In this document: in pieces, positions 1 through 8,809 of the stretch
Layout of the letters: the number at the start of each line of letters is the position of its first letter
Position numbering within the stretch: the stretch's first letter is position 1
Assembly: GCA_964472785.1 (NCBI GenBank)
Contig: CAYYMH010000012.1
Location: 1-64,000 of the forward strand
Direction of reading: 5' to 3'
Length of the DNA: 64,000 bases
DNA from: CAYYMH01 sp964472785
GTDB taxonomy: Bacteria > Zhuqueibacterota > Zhuqueibacteria > Thermofontimicrobiales > Thermofontimicrobiaceae
Made by a program: the position numbers and the translations under genes
Notes under the pieces: generated by a model
Database searches by the model: none
Told to the model about the DNA's origin: nothing
Seen by the model: only the letters and a program-made list of their open reading frames with translations

Positions 1-120
1 TTTGTAATGGCTAAATAAATTAACTGAGTAGAATTGAAACTTTTTATCATAGGAGAATCGTATCGAAAAAAATTCAGTCCCAAATTTGAAAACGCTTGAC
101 TTTGTAAATTAATCTTTTTA

Positions 121-525
121 TTATTCCCTTAATTCACAAAACAAGTGGGGAATATCGTGACCCTGAAACTGGGGAATATGATGGACTTTGACACGGCCCC
201 AAATCCCGAAACTTGGCAGTAGCCAGGTCTCGAATAACTCCAATGCCTCTTCATAAATAAATGTTTTCATCTCGGCTGTCTCAATCATTTCCTGTATCAC
301 ACCGGGAAATTTCTTTTCCATCTCGTAGAGTCTCACAAAATTATCCAGCTGACTTGTCTTTAAGAACAGATCCCATCCGATGGTATCATAGCTTCTCGGT
401 TTTTCACCTTGGAAGAGCTCATCCCCTCGTCTTTTTGTGTAGATTTCAGCAATGCATTCTTCCAGCACATCTACCGGAGTTGCCAGATAGCGAGCCAGCA
501 GGGTTCTTTTTGATTTATTAGTCAT
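121..525 (-). CDS. Hypothetical protein of the left-edge accessory element
   Basis: I do not recognise this 134-residue protein. It is charged, looks soluble and alpha-helical, and has no signal peptide or membrane segment; the C-terminal third is aromatic-rich. An in-frame ATG lies 21 bases further upstream (546), but the ATG at 525 is preceded by a GGAGG box about 9 bases away, so I start there. It lies downstream of the primase-helicase gene on the same strand, and the tandem hairpin repeats at 609-840 occupy its upstream region, so those repeats may control it. The neighbourhood suggests a cargo or accessory function of a mobile element, which is inference only. Confidence 0.55.
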   Translation of the reverse strand: MTNKSKRTLLARYLATPVDVLEECIAEIYTKRRGDELFQGEKPRSYDTIGWDLFLKTSQLDNFVRLYEMEKKFPGVIQEMIETAEMKTFIYEEALELFETWLLPSFGIWGRVKVHHIPQFQGHDIPHLFCELRE

Positions 526-608
526 TTCGGTATTCCTCCAATTCATTAATGTCTTCTAATTCTCTGCCTGTTTTCCGTTGCAGTATTCATCGGTAATTCA
601 AACTAAAA

Positions 609-840
609 CCTCCCTTTGTTGTTTAGTGTTATTCACCCCTTCTTTTGTTGTTTATTAGCCGGACTACGTGGACTACTTTAAACAACATAATGGGTGGGTT
701 GGTAATAAAACTTTTCAATCTCCCTTTGTTGTGCAGTATTGTACAACTCTAAACAACAATAAAACAGGGGGACTGGTGTAACTTTGCAACCCTCCCTTTG
801 TTGTATATTGTTATTCAACACTAAACAACATGGGGGGGGT
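609..840. repeat. Tandem hairpin-forming repeats (CTCCCTTTGTTGT units)
   Basis: CTCCCTTTGTTGT occurs at 610, 720 and 792. Each copy is followed after 20-60 bases by a partly complementary AAACAACA stretch and then a G-run (GGGTGGG, GGGGG or eight Gs). Each unit can therefore fold as an imperfect stem pairing CCCTTTGTTGT with ACAACA-GGGG. Spacing is 110 and 72 bases, so this is not CRISPR-like. The array lies between the primase-helicase gene and the unknown gene at 121-525. It resembles a control region or replication origin of a small replicon. Confidence 0.7.
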
Positions 841-987
841 AACATACCTTTCGATAATTATCAAAATTTGGCAAAATGTCCCCCTTCCTGTATATATTAT
901 AGGAACGGGGACAAAATGCTTTTTTGACTTTTTTAAACTTTTTGAGTTTTGTCAACCTTATTTATTCGTCTCAGCATCTTTTAATCC

Positions 988-1234
988 GTCCGACTTATCT
1001 AATTGATTATTATGGAATTGTCCGACTTTTATGAATTACGTCCGACTTTATGTCCGGGTTATGTAATTAATAATTATAGACTTGTCCGTAAAACCAACAA
1101 TCTTAAAACTAATAGGGGTATATATTATATATATAGTAATAGAAATTAATAAAACCCGGCCAAGTCGGACATCTCTATAAAAAACAATTACTAAACCCGG
1201 ACGAAAACCCGGACGTAAATAAATAAAGTCGGCC
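988..1234. repeat. Cluster of GTCCGACTT iteron-like motifs in both orientations
   Basis: GTCCGACTT is present at 988-996, 1020-1028 and 1040-1048, with a related GTCCGGG at 1052. The inverse form AAGTCGGAC is at 1162-1170, with related ACCCGGACG near 1195 and 1207 and AAGTCGGCC at 1226. The motifs lie in very AT-rich DNA immediately downstream of the primase-helicase stop codon. Short repeated motifs in both orientations beside a replication gene are typical of iteron origins; that role here is inferred. A 62-residue ORF across the cluster is probably only an artefact of the repeats. Confidence 0.6.
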
Positions 1235-1255
1235 AAGTTTAATATTAACAGTTAA

Positions 1256-3406
1256 CTAAATCGGCCACTTATATATTGGAGTTCTCGTGATACTACTATC
1301 CTTGCTGGCAGTAATTCCGCATGACGCTAGCTTTTTCGTTAAAGTATTTTTTGTCACACCATAATCCGAGTAAATCCCTTGGAACAGTTTTCTCGCCATA
1401 CTTTTAGCAATCTTACCATCCGGCAATGTCCTTAAATCATTCTCCTTAATTGGCTCATGGTAATAATTTGGAACGTTCTCCAAAAACCACTCCACATCAG
1501 CAGCCTTTAGATGATGTGCAAACTCTTCAAACCGACTCGATCCAGCTTGGATCAACGTGCTTTTAGTATCGTTATTCAGGGCTTTATTGGCTTTCGCGAT
1601 ATCATTTTGGATGTTCCACAGGTATTGTGCAAAATTTTCGAGCTCCATCGATAGTTCAGGAATCACTGCCCCGTCACGAAACCATTTAAAGCCTGTCAAC
1701 GCTCCACCTGTCTCAACAATATTAAACCTGCGGTCACCCCGTTCTACAAATAAGGGTACACTCTCATTGGAAAAGAAAATACAGTTAACACAGTTTTTAA
1801 TCGTATACGCCTGAATAAACTTCTCATTGATCGTAATTGTCGGATCTGTGATAATCGACTTTATCTTGCTGTTCAAAGAATTCCTGCCGTAGTTACTGTG
1901 AGCCACTTCATTGAATGCCACGAAGCAGACATTCTTCATGTACCCGTTAAACGGGCTTTTCAGCTGCTCATCTTCCACCTGCATCGTCTGGATCTCACCA
2001 AACAGCGGTTTAATAATGTAACTAAACAATAAACCTTTCCCAGCGCCCTGCTCACCCTTTAATACGTAGGCAGTCATCAATTTCTTTCTCGTTTGCAATG
2101 CACAAGCAAACCAGTTAATAAAGTGCTTTCTCTCATTATCTTTAACAAACAAGTTACGCAGCAACATGTTTATGTAAGGAAAATCAGCTTCGGGATCAAC
2201 GATATCCCTGCTAGGTGACATCGAATGATATTTCGTCGGAGTAAATAAATTAAAGGTTCGATTCGCCCGATCAAGCCGGGCGTTGTTATGAACATCAAAT
2301 TTAAATTTATACACATCAAACGGATCTGGAAAAGCTGTTTTATATGATTTAAATATATCCTTTAACACTTCTTTTTTAGCACTAAATAGCCTACCATCAA
2401 TTAGATACCAGTACGCACCTGTTGTTCGTTCAATGAAAGCGTATGGCTTTGACTTATCGATGGGATCGAAGGGTCTATTTCCATTCCATGCTGACTCAAG
2501 TTTAATCTTTACTTCTGATTCCGGGAATTCAGGTCGGCACTTCTTCGCGCCTTCTAATAACTTTTTCTGTACTTCGTCTTTAGAGTAACCGCAATCTCTC
2601 AGATCACAGGCTGCTTTGTAACATTCATCATCACGACAACCTTGTTCAACGCCCATGGCGATAAATTCTAATGTTGCTTTCCGTGGTTTTTTCTGTTCAG
2701 GTCTCTCGGTTGCTGATTCCTGCCTAGAAGCTACAGGGGAATAACCAGTCATGAAGATTCGATCACTTAGTGAGATTAAATCAATTGGATCAATCCCATC
2801 AGCGATTGAATGCAATACTTTTGCTCGCTGAAATTTCCCATTATCTCTTTTCCCGTTTGCCTGCCGACCATATCTGTTTCCAGTGAACATCTTATAGTCA
2901 GGGATCAATTCGCCTTTTTCTTTTGCATTGATTGGCTTCTTGAAGTATTTTGGATACTTCATAGCCAGATACGCTACGAATTGCTGGCATCGTCGTTTAT
3001 ATTCTTCCTGACTGTTTGCAAAATGTTTAAAGAAAAGGTAATGATGAATTGATTTGTTTCCGGAATGCACCATGAACATGGGAGTTCGCAATTCTTCGGA
3101 TACATGTAAAATCCTTTCCTGCTGCAATTGGATTGGGCAATGATCAAATTCAATTACTATAGGTTGAATGCAGCCATTAAAAGAAAGATACTTGCTTTCA
3201 CGTCTGGGAATATCTTTACTAGTGAAAGGTATAACCGTGGTAAACTGATTTTCTAATACATGATCATAAGTGTTCTGAATAATTTCAGAAGCATCATCGC
3301 ATCTGGTTTTTACAAATGTTATTTCATCTACTCTTGAGTATAATGATGGTGATTTAGCAATATAAAAGTGCTTGACTTCATTGTGCTCCTTCAGATTGTG
3401 TTGCAT
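1256..3406 (-). CDS. Primase-helicase fusion (AEP-like N-terminus, SF3-type helicase C-terminus)
   Basis: This 716-residue protein probably primes and unwinds DNA for an autonomous or satellite replicon. The N-terminal part has an acidic EFD patch followed by SGNKSIH near residues 113-120, which fits the archaeo-eukaryotic primase (prim-pol) fold. The C-terminal part has a Walker A motif (GEQGAGKG, about residue 449), a Walker B-like strand ending in FNEV and a motif-C-like FFSNE, as in phage and plasmid superfamily 3 / D5-type helicases. The start overlaps the end of the DUF5659-type gene by 29 bases, so the two are probably translationally coupled. Iteron-like repeats follow its stop. The helicase assignment is strong and the primase assignment is moderate. 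Confidence 0.82.
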   Translation of the reverse strand: MQHNLKEHNEVKHFYIAKSPSLYSRVDEITFVKTRCDDASEIIQNTYDHVLENQFTTVIPFTSKDIPRRESKYLSFNGCIQPIVIEFDHCPIQLQQERILHVSEELRTPMFMVHSGNKSIHHYLFFKHFANSQEEYKRRCQQFVAYLAMKYPKYFKKPINAKEKGELIPDYKMFTGNRYGRQANGKRDNGKFQRAKVLHSIADGIDPIDLISLSDRIFMTGYSPVASRQESATERPEQKKPRKATLEFIAMGVEQGCRDDECYKAACDLRDCGYSKDEVQKKLLEGAKKCRPEFPESEVKIKLESAWNGNRPFDPIDKSKPYAFIERTTGAYWYLIDGRLFSAKKEVLKDIFKSYKTAFPDPFDVYKFKFDVHNNARLDRANRTFNLFTPTKYHSMSPSRDIVDPEADFPYINMLLRNLFVKDNERKHFINWFACALQTRKKLMTAYVLKGEQGAGKGLLFSYIIKPLFGEIQTMQVEDEQLKSPFNGYMKNVCFVAFNEVAHSNYGRNSLNSKIKSIITDPTITINEKFIQAYTIKNCVNCIFFSNESVPLFVERGDRRFNIVETGGALTGFKWFRDGAVIPELSMELENFAQYLWNIQNDIAKANKALNNDTKSTLIQAGSSRFEEFAHHLKAADVEWFLENVPNYYHEPIKENDLRTLPDGKIAKSMARKLFQGIYSDYGVTKNTLTKKLASCGITASKDSSITRTPIYKWPI

Positions 3407-3662
3407 CGTTGTTAATCGGTTTGTTGTTGAAAGTTGTGTTGCTGTACATTAGTGTTTTTAAATTTCGGATCGCTTTAGCAAAGGTCATTGGCGAAACATT
3501 TGCGCTGTTGCAGTAATATCCATTGACCAGGTCTTCAAGATTCGATCCTTTAAATTCAAAAGTGGATCTGTTATCCATTCTGTTATGACCAATCAATTGA
3601 ACATCACTGGTAAACAGGTATGATGCGAGATAAAAGTCGCTTGTTGTTAAAGTTATTTCCAT
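3378..3662 (-). CDS. DUF5659-like small protein
   Basis: This 94-residue protein opens with a DFYLASYLF segment and continues with a short beta-rich core and an FAKAIRNLK helix, the pattern of DUF5659-type proteins often found in phages and integrated elements. Its molecular function is unknown. It is the first gene of a two-gene unit with the primase-helicase, whose start lies 29 bases inside this gene. Two promoter-like sites at 3791-3820 and 3902-3930 point towards it. The last 25 or so residues are polar and low-complexity. Family assignment is from memory of the motif pattern. Confidence 0.65.
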   Translation of the reverse strand: MEITLTTSDFYLASYLFTSDVQLIGHNRMDNRSTFEFKGSNLEDLVNGYYCNSANVSPMTFAKAIRNLKTLMYSNTTFNNKPINNDATQSEGAQ

Positions 3663-3790
3663 AATAGGATATTGGTTTTGTTAAAAAAATATGTATTATG
3701 TTTCCGGTTGGAAGTTTTTGTTGTAATTTGTAGTTTTCTTGTTTGTGAGTTTTTCCGAAGGGTTTGCAGTTGTAGGTAACGTCCCTATCT

Positions 3791-3820
3791 ATAATATAGA
3801 AATTACAAAAGTGATGTCAA
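3791..3820 (-). promoter_or_regulatory. Sigma-70-type promoter, proximal of two
   Basis: On the minus strand a perfect TTGACA (3815-3820) is followed by TATTAT (3791-3796) after 18 bases. TAGGGACG follows just downstream of the -10. The site is about 130 bases upstream of the DUF5659-type gene and points at it. Confidence 0.6.
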
Positions 3821-3901
3821 GTCTTATTTCAACTTTTTATTTGCTGGTTTTCTTTGTAAGATTTTCAGTGGCAAATTTCAATCATCATCGTCCCTACTAA
3901 C

Positions 3902-3930
3902 AATATCGGTATAAACGACCAAAATGTCAA
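3902..3930 (-). promoter_or_regulatory. Sigma-70-type promoter, distal of two
   Basis: On the minus strand TTGACA (3925-3930) is followed by GATATT (3902-3907) after 17 bases. It shares the extended ACTTGACAT block and a downstream TAGGGACG with the proximal promoter about 110 bases away. The shared GGGACG downstream of both -10 boxes could be an operator. Confidence 0.5.
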
Positions 3931-3937
3931 GTGATTT

Positions 3938-4227
3938 TTTTATTTTTTTGATTTTTTTTGGGCGACGTTGCTGAATAATGATATTAATCATTAATAAACA
4001 GTAATTTAGACAATATTAAAAAAATGTTTTAAAAATAGCTTAACATATTGATATTGCTATAAATAAGCAATATTGAGCACTTTTTGCCATCAGTTACGAC
4101 TGATTCCACCAAAACGCGTGACAAATACGTGCCTTAACTAAACTGAAATGGGCTAAAATTGGATAAAGAAGAATAAAGAAGAGTAAAATTGGACTATTTA
4201 AATGTGTGGGCTAACTTTATATTTTAC
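3938..4227. other. AT-rich intergenic stretch between the element and tRNA-Phe
   Basis: I see no gene. There are two small palindromes: AATGAT-ATTA-ATCATT near 3977, and GATATTGCT/AGCAATATT around a 7-base loop near 4052. This is where an integration junction next to the tRNA would be expected, but I could not find a second copy of the tRNA 3' end in the window. Confidence 0.4.
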
Positions 4228-4267
4228 AAAAAAATAACCCCTTAAGTTTATTAATACCTAAGGGGTT
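4228..4267 (-). terminator. Rho-independent terminator after tRNA-Phe
   Basis: AACCCCTTA (4236-4244) pairs with TAAGGGGTT (4259-4267). Read on the minus strand the hairpin is followed by TTATTTTTTT. It begins a few bases after the tRNA 3' end. Confidence 0.8.
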
Positions 4268-4273
4268 TAAAAG

Positions 4274-4346
<73 letters not shown>

Positions 4347-4551
4347 ACTTGAAAAATCGAAGACAAAGATAGTGTTTTTTTTGTAAAAAGTCAATATTTT
4401 TTTGAAAAAAAATTTAACAGGGCTAAATTAAAATTTAGCAACTGTTACCTGTTTATGTTATAAATATAAAAGCTATTCATATCGCTATCGCGAATGGTGA
4501 TCTCAACAGCAGATAAACAAGTTTCAATCAGTCCAAATCTTCTCACGATGA

Positions 4552-7500
4552 TCACCTTCCGCAACATTTCTTATATTTTTTACCGCTGCCACAAGGACAC
4601 GGATCATTGCGTCCTACTTTCGGACCTGTAACGATGGGGACTTTTTTACCTTGCCGCTGCTGCGGTTGCTGAGGTGCGCCTTGGCTTTCCGGCTGTTGCG
4701 GTGTGCGATCAAATCCCATCCCAACAGTGGAATCATGTACTTCTCGAATTTGCTGGGGCCTTCTTCTTTGGGCTTGGATCGCGGGCTCTTCCCTGATTTG
4801 TGCCTTGAAAATTAGCTCGATCACGCCCTCGTTCACATTTGCCAGCATGTTCGTAAACGCGTTAAATCCTTCACTTTTATATTCAATCAGCGGATCTTTT
4901 TGGCCGTAAGCCCGAAGCCCGATTCCCTCTTTCAGTTGATCCATTTCATACAGATGCTCCCGCCAGGAAGAATCAATCACCTGCAACATCGCAAGCCTTT
5001 CTAATCGACGCATGTGCAACTTGCCGATTAACCGTTCTTTCTGACGGTAGAATTCGACCGCTTTATCACGAATTTGCTCGAACAGATCCTCCTTTGAAAA
5101 ATTCTGTGGCACGTCTTTGGCATCTTTATAAATTGGCGCGATTAATAGTAGCCGTTGAAAGTCAGTGTTTAAACCTGTCCAATTCCAATCATCCGCGAAC
5201 TGACTATCTCCAATATGGTATTCAATCCGGTCTTCGATAATCTGATCCAGCATGTCTAAAATCTGCGATTGTAAATTTTCGCCATGCAGAGCGTTTGAGC
5301 GCATTTTGTAAATCACTTCACGCTGCTGATTCATCACATCGTCGTATTCCAACAGATGTTTTCGAATATCAAAATTGTGCATTTCGACACGTTTCTGGGC
5401 ACGCTCGATGGATTTTGATATCATTGAATGCTGAATTACTTCGCCATCCTGAATTCCCATCCGATCCATCACACCGGCGATTCGATCGGAACCGAACAAG
5501 CGCATCAAATCATCTTCGAGGGATAAATAAAATTCGGATGCACCAGGATCTCCTTGCCTGCCGCTTCTTCCTCTGAGCTGACGATCAATTCGCCGTGACT
5601 CATGGCGTTCAGTCCCGATAATATGCAGACCACAGGGCACATCACGACGGCATTCTGATAAGTCAATATTATCTGGTATGGGGCGATCATTATCGTCAAC
5701 CAAATAGCATCCTTCATCACATGCCACAACGCCTTTTCCGAGTTTAATATCCGTTCCCCGACCTGCCATGTTTGTTGCAATGGTAACCATACCGGGTTCA
5801 CCGGCGTTACTCACTATTTGGGCTTCCTGTTTATGATGTTTTGCATTTAAAACATTGTGTTTGATTTTTCGCCTTTTCAGCATTCGGCTGAGTGTCTCGG
5901 ATACTTCCACAGATATCGTTCCCACCAGAACGGGACTGTTTTTTTTGTACAAACGTTCGATTTCATCGATGACCGCATTGTATTTTTCCCGCTTAGTGCG
6001 GTAGATCTGATCTTCATAATCCATCCTGCGAATCGGTTGATTCGTCGGAATAACCACAACATCGAGTTTATAAATTTGCCAAAATTCATGGGCTTCGGTC
6101 TCTGCCGTTCCGGTCATGCCCGCCAATTTATTATACAAGCGAAAGAAATTCTGCAGTGTAATCGTCGCTAATGTCTGAGTTTCTCCCTCTATCTTGACGC
6201 CTTCTTTTGCTTCGATTGCCTGATGTAAACCATCGCTGTATCGCCGCCCCGGCATCAATCGTCCAGTGAACTCATCCACAATCATCACTTTACCGTCATC
6301 TGTCACAACATATTCGTTATCACGTTCAAACAGCGAATAGGCTTTAAGCAACTGGGATATGTTGTGCAGCTTTTCACTTTTTTCGCTGTACTCCGTTTGA
6401 ATGTCGTTCTTTTTTTGTGCCTTTTCCTCTTCACTCATACTTTCGTTTTTATCGATCTTATCCAATTCGGTTGCGAGATCAGGCAGTACAAACATTTGGG
6501 GATCGTTGGGTGATAAAGCTTCCCGCCCCTTTTCTGTCAAATCGATGATATTGCTTTTTTCGTCAATAGCGAAGTAGAGGTCCTCATCCAGCTCGTGCAT
6601 TTTTTTCTCGCGCAAATAATCATTTTCCACCCGCTGGATCAATTTTTTGACACCAACCTCGTGTAAAATTTTAGTCAACTTTTTATTTTTGGGCGCACCG
6701 CGGTTTGCCTGTAATAATTTAATTCCAGCCTCATAATCGTCACCATTTTTCATTAATGTTTCCGCGTCTGAAATCAGTCTGTTTACAAAATTGGTTTGAG
6801 TTCGCACTAATTGAGAAACACTGGGCTTAACTTTATCAAAACTCTGCGTCGAATGTTCTACAGGGCCAGAAATAATCAACGGTGTTCGCGCTTCATCAAT
6901 CAAAACTGAATCGACTTCATCAATAATTGCATAGTGATGCTCACGGTGCACTAAATCTTCAACCCGGATCGCCATATTGTCCCGAAGATAATCAAAACCA
7001 AATTCATTGTTCGTACCATAGGTGATATCCGAATTGTACGCTTTTTGTCGCTGCGGGGGATTCATATCATTGGTAATATAATTCTTGGTCAATCCGAGTG
7101 TCTCATAAATTTTGCCCATCCACTCACAATCACGACGCGCCAGATAGTCGTTTACCGTGATTAAATGTACACCTTTTCCTGTCAGGGCATTCAGATAAAT
7201 TGGCATGGTAGCAACCAGTGTTTTCCCTTCACCTGTTGCCATTTCTGCGATTTTTCCTTCGTGTAATGCAACAGCGCCGATTAACTGAACATCAAACGGT
7301 ACCATGTCCCATGTGATTTCAATATCGCTTACCTGCCACGATTTACCGACCATGCGACGACATTGTTCTTTGACCAATGCAAACGCTTCCGGCAAAATTT
7401 CTTCCAATGTGTCCTCAATGGCATCAAGCTCTGCTTGCTCTTTTTCTTCTATTTGTTTACGAATTTCATCAGCGTCAAATGTCTCATCGTCTGCAATATC

Positions 7501-7722
7501 TTGTCTGAGTTGCCGATTTAATTCGATCAAATCAGCCTGAATGTCTGATATATTATTTTGAATTGTTTTCTTAAATTCTATGGTTTTGTAGGTCAGTTCT
7601 TCGTCTGTAAGTTCATGGAATTCTTGGTAGTACCGATTAATCTCATCTACTGTCGGTTGAATTCTTTTACTGTCCCGATCATGCTTACTGCCAAAAAACT
7701 TTGTCAAAATATTTTCTAACAT
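4552..7722 (-). CDS. secA: Preprotein translocase ATPase SecA
   Basis: SecA drives export of unfolded precursors through SecYEG at the inner membrane using ATP. The protein shows Walker A ATGEGKT near residue 160, DEVDS as Walker B, the second helicase domain with GRGTDIKLG and RQLRGRSGRQGDPG, and a C-terminal SEC-C zinc motif (CPCGSGKKYKKCC). At 1056 residues it is longer than the roughly 900 residues usual in Proteobacteria, with inserts before Walker A and in the middle, as in Bacteroidota-type SecA. A TTG at 7734 is possible, but the ATG at 7722 has GGGAG five bases upstream, so I start there. All secreted and lipoproteins in this window would depend on it. Confidence 0.97.
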   Translation of the reverse strand: MLENILTKFFGSKHDRDSKRIQPTVDEINRYYQEFHELTDEELTYKTIEFKKTIQNNISDIQADLIELNRQLRQDIADDETFDADEIRKQIEEKEQAELDAIEDTLEEILPEAFALVKEQCRRMVGKSWQVSDIEITWDMVPFDVQLIGAVALHEGKIAEMATGEGKTLVATMPIYLNALTGKGVHLITVNDYLARRDCEWMGKIYETLGLTKNYITNDMNPPQRQKAYNSDITYGTNNEFGFDYLRDNMAIRVEDLVHREHHYAIIDEVDSVLIDEARTPLIISGPVEHSTQSFDKVKPSVSQLVRTQTNFVNRLISDAETLMKNGDDYEAGIKLLQANRGAPKNKKLTKILHEVGVKKLIQRVENDYLREKKMHELDEDLYFAIDEKSNIIDLTEKGREALSPNDPQMFVLPDLATELDKIDKNESMSEEEKAQKKNDIQTEYSEKSEKLHNISQLLKAYSLFERDNEYVVTDDGKVMIVDEFTGRLMPGRRYSDGLHQAIEAKEGVKIEGETQTLATITLQNFFRLYNKLAGMTGTAETEAHEFWQIYKLDVVVIPTNQPIRRMDYEDQIYRTKREKYNAVIDEIERLYKKNSPVLVGTISVEVSETLSRMLKRRKIKHNVLNAKHHKQEAQIVSNAGEPGMVTIATNMAGRGTDIKLGKGVVACDEGCYLVDDNDRPIPDNIDLSECRRDVPCGLHIIGTERHESRRIDRQLRGRSGRQGDPGASEFYLSLEDDLMRLFGSDRIAGVMDRMGIQDGEVIQHSMISKSIERAQKRVEMHNFDIRKHLLEYDDVMNQQREVIYKMRSNALHGENLQSQILDMLDQIIEDRIEYHIGDSQFADDWNWTGLNTDFQRLLLIAPIYKDAKDVPQNFSKEDLFEQIRDKAVEFYRQKERLIGKLHMRRLERLAMLQVIDSSWREHLYEMDQLKEGIGLRAYGQKDPLIEYKSEGFNAFTNMLANVNEGVIELIFKAQIREEPAIQAQRRRPQQIREVHDSTVGMGFDRTPQQPESQGAPQQPQQRQGKKVPIVTGPKVGRNDPCPCGSGKKYKKCCGR

Positions 7723-7820
7723 TATGACTCCCAAACAATGGTTGATAGCCGATCACAAATTCTATCGGATTTTTTTCTCTGAATAGCAATTTAAAAAACA
7801 TGTTTTATACGAACGATAAA

Positions 7821-8294
7821 CTACAAAAGTTCGCTTTTCCTGGGGTTGCTGTCTATCAAACCCCGTCCTGTTTTTTTTATTCGACTCGCTTTTTTCAATT
7901 CCGTTAACAGCGAATCCAGAATACCGTTTATAAATTTCCCGCTTTTCTCAGTGCTGTACTTTTTTGAAATTTCGATGGCTTCATCAATCGAAACTTTCGG
8001 AGGGATGTCCGGAAAATACAGAAATTCACAAATCGCCAGCCGGAGAATCAATTTGTCGATAATAGCAATTCTCTCAAAATCCCAGTTCAGTGCTTTGCGT
8101 TTGATTAACTGATCTAATTCCGGTATATTTTTGACCGTGGATTTTAAGAGCTCTTTGGCAAAAGAGAGCACCATCTGATTGTACTCGTCTTTAACAAAGA
8201 TATCTTTTATAACCTGGTTTACCGGATATTCATTGAACTCATGCGCATACAAAGCACGCAGCGCGAGTTCCCTGGCTTCTCTCCTGGTGCTCAT
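7821..8294 (-). CDS. nusB: Transcription antitermination factor NusB
   Basis: NusB forms a heterodimer with NusE (S10) on boxA RNA and supports antitermination on rRNA operons. This 157-residue protein has the family hallmarks: an N-terminal STRREARELALRALYAHEF helix, the central NWDFERIAIIDKLILRLAICEF segment, IPPKVSIDEAIEISKKYS, and KFINGILD near the end. The C-terminal 20 residues are a basic tail beyond the usual fold. It lies about 100 bases upstream of secA on the same strand, so co-transcription is possible. Confidence 0.96.
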   Translation of the reverse strand: MSTRREARELALRALYAHEFNEYPVNQVIKDIFVKDEYNQMVLSFAKELLKSTVKNIPELDQLIKRKALNWDFERIAIIDKLILRLAICEFLYFPDIPPKVSIDEAIEISKKYSTEKSGKFINGILDSLLTELKKASRIKKTGRGLIDSNPRKSELL

Positions 8295-8809
8295 TGATAT
8301 TCTCGCTAAGTTATTTGAATTAAAAAAAATGTGTTATTAGATTTTAAAAAAGTACATCCTGATTTTGTATAAACTAAAGCGTGCGGTGCTTAAGTTTTCG
8401 AGATGCATAACATTTTTGTAACCAATATTATTCATACTGTGGCATCAGGCTACAAACAAAGTAAATTATCCACGTAAAGCCGATAAAGAATGCAAAATTT
8501 GTAAATTTACGTATTTTTATCTTTGCAGAATTAGCGACTTTGCGTGAGTTTTAATTAAAAAATGTTTCTGCTAAAATAGCAAAACTTTTCTGGATAATAG
8601 AATAATTGCCTTCCGCCAGTTGGCGGACTCCAAGACATGAAGAAATAATACGTTATAAAAAATTGAATTTTAACATTAGTTTTGTCATATTAAATTTGTA
8701 ATATAATACACTGCTCGTTGTTCATTACCAATAAAAAAACTGGATGTTCATTTTTAAATTTGGATCAATGCACCGCACCCATTCAGTCGTTTTTTTTTAA
8801 TCCAAAAAA
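8295..8809. other. Intergenic region between ilvE and nusB with one palindrome
   Basis: This is 515 bases without a convincing ORF or RNA gene. The only clear structure is the perfect palindrome TCCGCCA-GT-TGGCGGA at 8612-8627. It belongs to the same sequence family as the two copies inside the RNase P RNA gene (TCCGCCGGTTGACGGA). Confidence 0.6.

Noticed and set aside
609..840. CRISPR array
   Set aside because: Spacing is irregular (110 and 72 bases), the common core is only 13 bases, units fold internally and no cas gene is present.
1048..1236. 62-residue minus-strand ORF across the GTCCGACTT cluster
   Set aside because: Its sequence is only a translation of the repeats, with no ribosome-binding site and no protein-like composition.
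5505..6171. Several 70-100-residue ORFs opposite or within secA
   Set aside because: They lie wholly inside a well-supported secA frame and have no family features.
8295..8809. Structured RNA or riboswitch between ilvE and nusB
   Set aside because: Only one short palindrome is visible; no riboswitch core, and the region lies downstream of ilvE.
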